From assembly GCA_038396625.1 (NCBI GenBank), contig CP121688.1, forward strand, positions 3,720,001 to 3,784,000: 64,000 nucleotides of DNA, in the 5' to 3' direction. The translations under genes and the position numbers were made by a program. The notes under the pieces were generated by a model, which saw nothing but the letters and a program-made list of their open reading frames with translations, ran no database searches and had not been told where the DNA came from. Positions 56,447 through 64,000 of the stretch are shown here, one piece after another (positions within the stretch are counted from its first letter, which is position 1; each line of letters opens with the position of its first letter). This DNA is from G038396625 sp038396625 (GTDB lineage: Bacteria > Bacillota > Clostridia > Peptostreptococcales > Thermotaleaceae).

Positions 56447-57019
56447 AGTATTTTTATGCAATTTTAAGTACACTTAAGTGCTTAAAAAGTACATAAAATA
56501 CAAATTGTATGTTATCATGTTTTATCTCTCTTTGTCAATTGAAGATTTGCAAGTAATCCATATAAAAAATGTAAAAAACGACCTAAGGAACAGTTGACTT
56601 ATCTATCATAAATCAATTACTGTTCCCTAGGTCATAAATTTTGGGGATATTGGCTTATAAACAATGGTGTTGATGTTCTCACCCCTTTTGATATATGTTA
56701 ACAAAGCCTTATGATTTTAAGTTTTAAACTAGCTTCATACTTGATAAGTATCTTTTAATATCTAGTAGTAAATTCACTGGCTATATTTTGATAGATCATG
56801 TTTAAACTTATAAACCATGTTTCTTTGTTATTTTTTTTATACCCCCATTTCTGATCATTAAACATTTCGTGAACGCATTTGTTTTCCATTTATTTTTTAT
56901 TTGTCTTTTTATGATTTTTTTATGCAAATCAAGTCTATACTACATAAAAAATAAATATTTTTTCTATCTTGTCATTTTATTCATACTTATGATAAGATAG
57001 GATAAAATAGCTCTATAAG
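56446..57019. other. 574-bp gap: queT promoter, orphan terminator, tyrS promoter
   Basis: Contains a queT promoter (minus-strand TTGACA 56533-56538, TAACAT 56509-56514, 18-base spacer), a minus-strand terminator at 56573-56633 with no gene before it, and the tyrS promoter TTGTCA (56969-56974), 18-base spacer, TAAGAT (56993-56998). No supported gene. Confidence 0.5.
56573..56633 (-). terminator. Orphan minus-strand terminator
   Basis: 15-bp stem with one mismatch (56580-56594 with 56619-56633) followed on the minus strand by CGTTTTTTAC. No annotated minus-strand gene ends here, so it may close an unrecognised small RNA or mark a decayed gene. Confidence 0.7.
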
Positions 57020-57252
57020 CAAAAACAATGAAAGTCCTTAGTAGTCCCTATGGTTACAATCCTAGAGAGTTGGTCGGGTGGTGAAAGATCGGCAGCACAT
57101 AGGAAGACGAAGTACAGGCTGGAGTTTCGAAGTCAAAACTTCGACGGTTCCCACTCGTTATCGTGGTCTGAGGCATTTTTATAATGCAAATTAAGGTGGT
57201 ACCACGGGCCTTCTCGTCCTTAAACTGACGAGAAGGCTCTATTTTTTTATAT
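57020..57252 (+). ncRNA. Tyrosine T-box leader
   Basis: Stem I elements AGAGAG and GGTGGTGAAAGATCGGCA, a specifier region GAAGTACAGG with tyrosine codon UAC, the antiterminator T-box AAGGTGGTACCACGG, and a terminator GCCTTCTCGTC...GACGAGAAGGC followed by seven T. Uncharged tRNA-Tyr would allow read-through into tyrS. Confidence 0.95.
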
Positions 57253-57277
57253 TTATGATCATTAGGGAGGTTTTACA

Positions 57278-58504
57278 ATGCGTAATGTTTTTGATGTACT
57301 GAAAGAACGTGGATTTATTGAGCAGGTTACCCACGAAGAAGAAGTTCGGGAACTACTTGGCAAGGAATCTGTGACATTTTATATTGGTTTTGACCCTACC
57401 GCAGATAGTTTGCATGTAGGTCACTTCCTACAGGCCATTACCATGATGCATTTACAGCAGGCAGGTCATAGACCTATTGTTTTGATTGGCGGTGGTACAG
57501 GAATGGTAGGAGACCCATCAGGTAGAACCGATATGCGGCAAATGATGACACCCGAAATCATTGAGCATAATTGTAACTGCTTTAAGGAGCAATTGAGTCG
57601 TTTCCTTGATTTCTCTGAAGGAAAAGCACTGATGGTGAATAACGCCGATTGGTTGATGCATTTAGAATATATTCCTTTTCTACGAGAAGTTGGCAGACAT
57701 TTTTCTGTCAACCGTATGCTTACTGCAGAATGTTTTAAAAGCCGTATGGAAAAAGGATTATCTTTTCTCGAGTTTAACTATATGTTAATGCAATCCTACG
57801 ATTTCTTAGAGTTATACAGACGATATGGTTGCAAACTACAATTAGGGGGTAATGACCAATGGTCGAATATTATCTCTGGTGCAGATTTGGTTAGAAGGGT
57901 AGAAGGAGAAGCAGCCTATGGCATGACTTTTAAACTACTTACAACTAGTGCCGGTCAGAAAATGGGAAAAACACAAGCGGGTGCTGTCTGGCTAGATCCT
58001 GAGAAAACATCTCCTTTTGATTTTTACCAATATTGGAGAAACATTGATGATGCAGATGTTGAAAACTGCCTTGCTCTGCTTACCTTTTTACCAATGGAAG
58101 AGGTTCGGCGTCTTGGTGCCTTAGAAGGATCCGAAATCAATAAAGCAAAAGAAATTTTAGCGTTTGAAGTAACAAAGCTTGTTCATGGAGAAGAAGAAGC
58201 GAAAAAAGCAGATGAAGCTGCAAAAGCCCTATTTAGCAAAGGTATTTCTACCGCCGATGTACCTTTTACAGAAATTCCTCGCTCTGAATTTGCGGAAGGA
58301 ATGGATATCATGACCCTGTTGTCTAAAACAAACCTAATTCCTTCTCGAAGCGAAGGAAGACGCTTAATCCAACAAGGTGGTGTCTCTATTGACGACCAAA
58401 AGGTAGAAGATCTGAAGCTTGTGATTAAGGAAGAAGATTTTAAAGAAGGTACTTTAATGATTCGAAAAGGTAAAAAAGTATATCATCAAGTGAGATTGGT
58501 TTAG
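57278..58504 (+). CDS. tyrS: Tyrosyl-tRNA synthetase
   Basis: Class I synthetase of 408 residues charging tRNA-Tyr. HIGH-type motif HVGHFLQAIT near residue 48, the KMSKS-type loop KMGKTQAGAVWLD near residue 228, QLGGNDQWSNI, and a C-terminal S4 RNA-binding domain (SRSEGRRLIQQGGVSI). GGGAGG precedes the ATG. Controlled by the T-box leader. Confidence 0.96.
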   Translation: MRNVFDVLKERGFIEQVTHEEEVRELLGKESVTFYIGFDPTADSLHVGHFLQAITMMHLQQAGHRPIVLIGGGTGMVGDPSGRTDMRQMMTPEIIEHNCNCFKEQLSRFLDFSEGKALMVNNADWLMHLEYIPFLREVGRHFSVNRMLTAECFKSRMEKGLSFLEFNYMLMQSYDFLELYRRYGCKLQLGGNDQWSNIISGADLVRRVEGEAAYGMTFKLLTTSAGQKMGKTQAGAVWLDPEKTSPFDFYQYWRNIDDADVENCLALLTFLPMEEVRRLGALEGSEINKAKEILAFEVTKLVHGEEEAKKADEAAKALFSKGISTADVPFTEIPRSEFAEGMDIMTLLSKTNLIPSRSEGRRLIQQGGVSIDDQKVEDLKLVIKEEDFKEGTLMIRKGKKVYHQVRLV

Positions 58505-58515
58505 TTTTATTTTCA

Positions 58516-58555
58516 ATAGAAGCTATATCCTCATAGGATATAGCTTCTATTGATT
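58516..58555. terminator. Hairpin between tyrS and convergent ygeX
   Basis: AATAGAAGCTATATCC pairs perfectly with GGATATAGCTTCTATT around a 4-base loop, between two convergent genes. T runs are short. Confidence 0.75.
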
Positions 58556-58557
58556 CA

Positions 58558-59763
58558 TCATGCCCAAACGATATTTCGATAGCTGTCCGTATCCGTAGCA
58601 CCCTCTGTACTAATTACAAGAATCCTAGCATCTTCACATAGCTTCAATTTCTTTCTTAAAGACATATATTTTTCCTTTGTTAGAATCATACTGACCAAGC
58701 CCAACCCTACAGCTCCAGATTCTCCAGAAATAATTCTTGTATCATCCTTTAATGGATTCGCCAAAATACGTATTCCTTTTTCTGTAATATAATCGTCACA
58801 AGAAAAGTATGCATCTGCATAGTCTCTTAGAAGCTTTAATGCAATTGGGTTCGGTTCTCCACAGGCTAGCCCTGCCATAATCGTCTCCAAGTCTCCTTTA
58901 AACGCATAAGGTTTTCCATCATCAATCCATGCAGATTTATAAATACAAGCTGCATTGGTAGGTTCAACAATAAGGGTAATCGGTCTATCCTCTTTAAACA
59001 AATGGGCATAATACCCTAGAATCGCACCTGCAAAGGAACCTACACCCGCCTGTAACAAAATATGAGTCGGTTTTTCAATGCCTTGTGACTTCAATGATTC
59101 TTGAATCTCATCTGCCATGGTGGCGTATCCCTGCATAATCCATGTAGGAATTTCTTCATAGCCTTCCCATGCCGTATCCTGAATGACCTGCCATCCATAT
59201 TTTTGTGCATTGTCTGCAGCAAGGCGTACCGCTTCATCATAATTCAAATTGGTTATGGTCGCTTCTGCTCCCGTCTCTAATATGGCCTGAAGTCTTTCTT
59301 GTACAGATCCCTTTGGCAAGTATACAACAGCCTTCTGACCAAGTTGTCTTGCTGCCCAGGCCACAGCTCTTCCGTGATTCCCATCCGTTGCGGTAGTAAA
59401 GGTGATTTGTCCAAGCCTTTTTTGTACTTCCTCAGATTTTAATTCTGCAAAACTGACATCTTCTATGGTTTTGTTAAGTTTTGCAGCCAACACTTTACCG
59501 ATAGCATAGCTAGCACCAAGGACTTTAAATGCATTGAGATCAAAGCGATGGGATTCATCCTTAACCCATATTTTATTCACGCCAAAATAGGCGGCCAAAT
59601 TTTTTAAATCTACTAAAGGTGTTGCCTTATATTCATCGAATTTTTTATGGTATTCTCGCACTTTTTTGATTGCATCGGTGGATAGAAATGTGGTATTTTC
59701 CTTTGCTGAATTTTCTTCCCTGGCTTTTGTATTCATAATCCATTGGAAATCCTGCTCTGTCAC
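58558..59763 (-). CDS. ygeX: Diaminopropionate ammonia-lyase
   Basis: PLP fold-type II enzyme converting 2,3-diaminopropionate to pyruvate and ammonia. 401 residues with the PLP-lysine region DLNAFKVLGASYAIGK, TATDGNHGRAVAWAARQLG, DTAWEGYEEIP, QAGVGSFAGAILGYY and SGESGAVGLG. Start is GTG 59763, 7 bases after AAGGGGGAG. Encoded alone with no transporter beside it. Confidence 0.93.
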   Translation of the reverse strand: MTEQDFQWIMNTKAREENSAKENTTFLSTDAIKKVREYHKKFDEYKATPLVDLKNLAAYFGVNKIWVKDESHRFDLNAFKVLGASYAIGKVLAAKLNKTIEDVSFAELKSEEVQKRLGQITFTTATDGNHGRAVAWAARQLGQKAVVYLPKGSVQERLQAILETGAEATITNLNYDEAVRLAADNAQKYGWQVIQDTAWEGYEEIPTWIMQGYATMADEIQESLKSQGIEKPTHILLQAGVGSFAGAILGYYAHLFKEDRPITLIVEPTNAACIYKSAWIDDGKPYAFKGDLETIMAGLACGEPNPIALKLLRDYADAYFSCDDYITEKGIRILANPLKDDTRIISGESGAVGLGLVSMILTKEKYMSLRKKLKLCEDARILVISTEGATDTDSYRNIVWA

Positions 59764-59787
59764 TTTATTTCTCCCCCTTATTCCTAT

Positions 59788-60960
59788 TTATTTTAATTTT
59801 GCAGCGAATCTTTCCCCTAATATTTTTTCTAGATACGGATTAACATTCCAAAACTTTTTGAATTGCTTATATTCTTCAACAACATTTTCAGGATTCCTTC
59901 CAGTTTTTACTGCCCGAATTAATAAATTTTTAGGTGTGTGCTCTACACTGATAAATTCCAATATCTGTGTACCATATCCCATAATTTCTAAAATATTGGC
60001 TCTTACGCTGTCTGTTATTAAAGCAGCCATACGTTCCTTAATAATCCCATGCTTCTCCATTGGTTCCATAACCTTATGATGTATTTGCTTCAACAATTCA
60101 TGCTGACAACAAGGTACAGCAAGGATCACATCTGCATCCCACCCTATGGCTTTTGCCAACGCAGCATCTGTTGCAGTATCACAGGCATGAAGACTTACCA
60201 CCATATGTACCTTATTCACACCTGTAAAATGTTCAATATCTCCCACTAAAAACTTCAAATCCTCATAGCCTAAATCTTGGACAATTTTATTACAATGCTC
60301 TACTACATCCTTTTTTAAGTCCAATCCAATAATATTCACATCCAAATGTAGGATATCCACAAGATAATGGTACAACGCAAAGGTTAAATAGGATTTTCCA
60401 CAGCCAAAATCAATGATATTTATCTTCTCCTTCTTATCTTGTATATGGGAGATTACATCCGCCACCATCTCTAAGAAACGATTAATCTGTCGAAATTTAT
60501 CATATTTTGGCGCCAATACCTTACCATTAGAATTCATAACGCCTAATCTCTCCATAAAGGAACAGGGCACATTTTCCGGAATAATATAGTTTTTCTTCCG
60601 ATTATGAAGTAAATCAGGCTTTTCCTTAGAAGGTGGTTTCTTTAATAAGGTAACCTTAAATTTCTTACTAATTAGTATTTGATAATCACCAGTGGGGGTA
60701 TAAACTTGCCCTTGTCGAAATTGCGTTTCAAATAATTCCATCATCTTGCAAAATGCTTCATTTTGTTCTAAATTTTCATGCATAACTTTCTTTTGATAAT
60801 GATAAGTAAACTGATAAACAAATTCATTTTTCAGTAGTATTGGACGAATTGTGACTTTATCAAAACCCTCGGGATCCTTTCTCCTTACTTTGCTTAAAAT
60901 AAAATAAATAAGAGATTGCTCAGCCAATATCTCTTTTATCAATGTTTTTATATTTTCCAC
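59788..60960 (-). CDS. SAM-dependent methyltransferase, RNA-type (Methyltransf_32-like)
   Basis: 390-residue protein with a helical N-terminal part (1-170) and a Rossmann methyltransferase (about 175-340): NIIDFGCGKSYLTFALYHYL, NIIGLDLKKDVVEHC, LKFLVGDIEHF, and VSLHACDTATDAAL followed by VPCCQHELL. The target is unknown but the family is widespread in Firmicutes. Start is GTG 60960 after AAGGGAAGA. Lies 24 bases upstream of ygeX. Confidence 0.82.
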   Translation of the reverse strand: MENIKTLIKEILAEQSLIYFILSKVRRKDPEGFDKVTIRPILLKNEFVYQFTYHYQKKVMHENLEQNEAFCKMMELFETQFRQGQVYTPTGDYQILISKKFKVTLLKKPPSKEKPDLLHNRKKNYIIPENVPCSFMERLGVMNSNGKVLAPKYDKFRQINRFLEMVADVISHIQDKKEKINIIDFGCGKSYLTFALYHYLVDILHLDVNIIGLDLKKDVVEHCNKIVQDLGYEDLKFLVGDIEHFTGVNKVHMVVSLHACDTATDAALAKAIGWDADVILAVPCCQHELLKQIHHKVMEPMEKHGIIKERMAALITDSVRANILEIMGYGTQILEFISVEHTPKNLLIRAVKTGRNPENVVEEYKQFKKFWNVNPYLEKILGERFAAKLK

Positions 60961-61172
60961 GTTGAAAATCTTCCCTTTCTTTTCTATTTTTCTATTATTA
61001 TATCAAATAGTTTCTTCAAATATGGGGAAAAACTATTTCTTGCATGAACTTTTTACGTCCTTTCAAGATTTTTCCTTTATTACGCACTATCGAACACAAT
61101 GCTTATTGTCATGAAGAGAAAGAGCTAAGTCAATAGACTTAACCCTTATATAGCTATCAGATATTTATGTTT

Positions 61173-62573
61173 TTACACATGATTTTTACATTTTAAATTT
61201 CTATGTTTCATCATTGCAGAAATTCCTATCAATAAAATCCCACTGCTTAGCAACCCCACATACAGTGAATTGATTCCTTCCAAACCCCATAGTTCCCATA
61301 ATACAGCAATAATCGGCGCTATAATGATAGCCGTTAGACCTGCATAGGAGTGAATATGCTTTTTAAAGTATAGCGCCCCTACCAAAGGAATAAATATTGT
61401 TGTCCCTCTTAATGCCATGGACAAAAATCCCCATGCTAAAATAAGAGAGTCGGCGTTGGCAAATACCATAAACATGGCTAAAATAGATATTCCAAACACA
61501 GATCGTCTCAAAGTCTTTAACTGCTGCTTGTCATCGGCTCTGGGGTTGATAAATTTTATATAGATATCTCTATTGATCATGGTACCAATCCCTAATGTCA
61601 AGCCAGCGCCAGTTCCGATTACAGAGATAATCAAAGTAGCGATGGTAATGCCGCCAATCCAAGGATTAAGATAGGTCAAAATAAAGGATGGTAATGCTTC
61701 CTTAGGTATAATTTCTGGATGAGCTGATCGCATGTACAAACCAATCATCGTACATATAAAGCCCACTGGTGGAATGAATAATGCAGAAAGGTAAGCACCT
61801 TTTTGAGATTCTTTTTCATTCTTTCCTGCAAACATGGCTTGTAAATAGGTTTGGGTAGATACAATACCCACTACCATAGAAAAGCCTTGCGCTATTCCTG
61901 CATAAATCCCCTCACTAAACAAATTAAACCATGGTTCTTTAGGAAATGCAGCAACGAGTCCACTTATTCCATGAAAATGACGATAAGTAATGGCACCACT
62001 GATTATCAAGGTAAAATACAGTAGAAAAGATTTCGCAATTCCCACCATGCTCGTTCCTAAGAAACCTCCGAAAAATATATAGGATATAATAAGTCCAATA
62101 GTAAGTACTACTGCCAATCTCATTTCTACATGAAACATAGAAGTAAAGATTGCCACTGCTGAAAGCACCTGGCCTGTAATATGAATAAATATGGCAAAAG
62201 AAGTCGTAATACTTGCAGCCATGCCTGCGTAAGGTCCATAGCTTTGACTTAAAAATTGAGATACCGTATCAACCTCTGCTCTTCTTAAGGGTCCTGCCAT
62301 AAATAATCCTAAAAAGATACACGCAATGCTTGCCCCTAAGGTAAACCACATGGCATTGAAACCTTTTTGGAATGCTAGCTGGGCTGTTCCTATAGTAGAA
62401 GCTCCACCAACAATGGTGGCAATAATACTTCCAGCCACCTGTGCACCATTTAACTTTCTACCTCCTACTGCAAAATCTTGGGATGATTTTACCTTTGTTG
62501 TAGACAGAAATCCTAAATAGGATACGAGCAAAAGCGTTACACAAGTGCTTAAATAGTGAATGGGCGTAATCAT
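61173..62573 (-). CDS. Sodium:solute symporter family protein
   Basis: 466-residue SSS-family (LeuT fold) transporter with about 13 hydrophobic segments. Visible signatures are SSQDFAVGGRKLNGAQVAGSI, TIVGGASTIGTAQLAFQKGF, and ISVIGTGAGLTLGIGT. The substrate cannot be told. The ribosome site is weak (AGAGATG). Confidence 0.85.
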   Translation of the reverse strand: MITPIHYLSTCVTLLLVSYLGFLSTTKVKSSQDFAVGGRKLNGAQVAGSIIATIVGGASTIGTAQLAFQKGFNAMWFTLGASIACIFLGLFMAGPLRRAEVDTVSQFLSQSYGPYAGMAASITTSFAIFIHITGQVLSAVAIFTSMFHVEMRLAVVLTIGLIISYIFFGGFLGTSMVGIAKSFLLYFTLIISGAITYRHFHGISGLVAAFPKEPWFNLFSEGIYAGIAQGFSMVVGIVSTQTYLQAMFAGKNEKESQKGAYLSALFIPPVGFICTMIGLYMRSAHPEIIPKEALPSFILTYLNPWIGGITIATLIISVIGTGAGLTLGIGTMINRDIYIKFINPRADDKQQLKTLRRSVFGISILAMFMVFANADSLILAWGFLSMALRGTTIFIPLVGALYFKKHIHSYAGLTAIIIAPIIAVLWELWGLEGINSLYVGLLSSGILLIGISAMMKHRNLKCKNHV

Positions 62574-62969
62574 TTCATCATCTCTTTTCTATGTATAAGA
62601 TACCTTAATTTTTTATCTTTGTAATATTTTAACACTTTTTTATGGTTTTTTACAATCATGATGCTTCATGTAAATTGATAAAATAAAGTGTTATTAAGCA
62701 AATACTTTCTCATGCTTTTGATTACGTATATTCCTGTATTATAAACGTGCTCATTTGTCATTGAAGTGATATTTTATGCTTGTGATTATTTTTGAATAAT
62801 TATAAATATTATGATATATTATATTTAAGAATAATTCACCATAATTATGCATCTATTTCATCCCTTAATCTAGTCAAATATCATTTCTTGTTAATCTGCA
62901 TAAAATATTTTAGCATTATTCTTTTGCTGTCTGTTTAATGTATGCAACATACATTTTGGAGGTAATTCC
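62574..62969. other. 396-bp AT-rich gap
   Basis: No gene seen. Just before the ClC gene is a perfect inverted repeat AATGTATG-caa-CATACATT (about 62937-62955), directly ahead of its ribosome site; it could be an operator or an RNA hairpin controlling translation. Confidence 0.45.
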
Positions 62970-64000
62970 ATGGCAAGCAAGATAAAAATAAATCCTATGC
63001 ATCAAAATGATTTTGGCTATGGCTTCATCAAATCTATGGTCATCGCAAGCATGGTAGGGCTTTTGGCAGGTACTGCCACAGCTGTATTTCTCACATTCTT
63101 GCATATGGGTGAAGATCGTATCCATCGGTGGAATGATTATTACTTACTTCTTCCCTTTGTCTTTTATCTAAGCAGTTTATTGGTAGTAAAATTTATTCCT
63201 AGCATGGAAGAATGGAGAACAGATAAACTGATTGCTCGCATACAAGATAATACAAAATCAACACATCTACGCTTCCTCCCTGTCAAGCTTGCTGCAGTCT
63301 TTATTGCCTTAATTTGTGGTGCTTCAGCCGGAAAAGCAGGGCCCTGTGCACAGATAGGGGCAGGGATTACCTATGGTTTAGCCAATTTCATTCATATTCA
63401 AGATAAAAACATTAGAAAATGGTTTATACTCTATGGCATTAGTGCTTCCTTCAGCGGCATTTTTGGTGCTCCCATTGCTGCAACGATTTTTGCTGCCGAA
63501 ATGCTGTGTACAAATATATTTTCTTGGAGATTGTTTGCTCCCATCTTTACAGCTTCCTACATTAGTTATCATATCAATAAGTTATTGGCTGTTCCTCCCT
63601 TAAGTGAACATGTCTACTTTTCAACTATTCATGAAGCAAATTTACTGATTAATCTTATCATCTTTGCTTTTTTTATGGGTCTATTGTCAATGTTCTTTCT
63701 CTGGCTACTTAAACAAGTAGAGGCCGTAATGCAAAAAATTAACTTACCGTCCCCTCCGAAAGGAATGCTTGGAGGGTTGATATTAATTACTATTGTTTAC
63801 ATAACAGATAGTACTGATTATATTGGTCTTGGTACAAATGTTATCAATCGTACTCTTTTAGGAGAGGCGGTGTTTTCTTTTGCATTTTTGTTGAAAATAT
63901 TTACTGTATGTATTACATTAGGAACCATAAAAAATGGTGGCCTATTAACCCCTGTGTTTTATATTGGTGCAACAGCAGGAAACACATGGAGTCAGTTAAT
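62970..64000 (+). CDS. ClC-family chloride channel/antiporter, C-terminus outside window
   Basis: Membrane anion channel or exchanger cut by the window end after about 343 residues. The ClC selectivity segments are seen: CGASAGKAGPCAQIGAG (GxEGP-type loop, with Lys-Ala where Arg-Glu is common, so the gating glutamate is missing), SFSGIFGAPIAATIFAAEML and KNGGLLTPVFYIGATAGN. ATG 62970 has GGAGGT 7 bases upstream. Ion preference cannot be told. Confidence 0.85.
   Translation, partial: MASKIKINPMHQNDFGYGFIKSMVIASMVGLLAGTATAVFLTFLHMGEDRIHRWNDYYLLLPFVFYLSSLLVVKFIPSMEEWRTDKLIARIQDNTKSTHLRFLPVKLAAVFIALICGASAGKAGPCAQIGAGITYGLANFIHIQDKNIRKWFILYGISASFSGIFGAPIAATIFAAEMLCTNIFSWRLFAPIFTASYISYHINKLLAVPPLSEHVYFSTIHEANLLINLIIFAFFMGLLSMFFLWLLKQVEAVMQKINLPSPPKGMLGGLILITIVYITDSTDYIGLGTNVINRTLLGEAVFSFAFLLKIFTVCITLGTIKNGGLLTPVFYIGATAGNTWSQL

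Noticed and set aside
56755..56889. 44-codon minus-strand reading frame
   Set aside because: No ribosome site; kept only as a possible remnant in the finding on the orphan terminator.

Overview
The window looks like chromosomal DNA of a low-GC, Gram-positive anaerobe of class Clostridia. The evidence is AT-rich sequence, strong purine-rich ribosome binding sites with frequent TTG and GTG starts, an oxygen-sensitive class III ribonucleotide reductase (nrdD-nrdG), a Tyr T-box leader, an ECF-type vitamin economy (bioY, cblT, queT), and a single-operon folate/pABA cluster. I cannot name the genus from sequence alone. No phage, insertion sequence, plasmid gene or CRISPR array was seen.

Layout. 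1-4.5 kb: cardiolipin synthase (cut by the window edge), a DMT permease, a HTH/S24-like regulator, a CGGC protein and trmB. 4.6-10.3 kb: one complete rRNA operon on the minus strand, with two tandem promoters, then 16S, tRNA-Ala, 23S, 5S, tRNA-Val, tRNA-Leu, tRNA-Ser and a terminator; its spacers carry repeated hairpins and a 22-bp tRNA-Leu remnant. 10.4-18.1 kb: a 56-residue small protein, cobO, nrdG-nrdD with an upstream NrdR site, pyrE, an SH3/glycoside-hydrolase-like lipoprotein and an FAH-family enzyme. 18.2-27.4 kb: a beta-CASP nuclease, an orphan histidine kinase with a membrane partner, bioY-bioB under a BirA operator, cblT-cblS under a cobalamin riboswitch, a LysM-anchored 5'-nucleotidase and a GNAT acetyltransferase. 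27.5-33.2 kb: potABCD polyamine uptake, a small zinc-ribbon protein and an RNA methyltransferase.

33.2-39.8 kb: a plus-strand operon HD hydrolase-pabA-pabB-pabC-folE-folP-folB-folK-DAHP synthase. It covers folate synthesis from GTP and chorismate to dihydropteroate, except dihydroneopterin triphosphate dephosphorylation, for which the HD protein is the local candidate. 40.3-45.4 kb: a sigma-54 unit in which a PrpR-N type activator lies between a PLP desulfhydrase/deaminase-like gene and an NhaC-family antiporter, both preceded by -24/-12 promoters. 45.5-47.5 kb: a BlaI-type repressor and an M56/M23 fusion sensor-protease under a perfect palindromic operator.

47.7-55.7 kb: a tellurium-resistance (Ter) type stress cluster, with three TerD proteins, an AIM24 protein, a C-C bond lyase, an 835-residue fusion of two phosphoribosyltransferases with TRSP and Pelota-like domains, a HAD phosphatase and a closely spaced macro-domain protein. 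55.9-64 kb: queT under a preQ1-I riboswitch, tyrS under a Tyr T-box, diaminopropionate ammonia-lyase, a SAM methyltransferase, a sodium:solute symporter and a ClC channel cut by the window end.

The points most worth following are the Ter module with its fusion and macro neighbour, the covarying hairpin family in the rRNA operon, the HD protein as the missing folate phosphatase, the sigma-54 pair, and the uncharacterised 56-residue protein.
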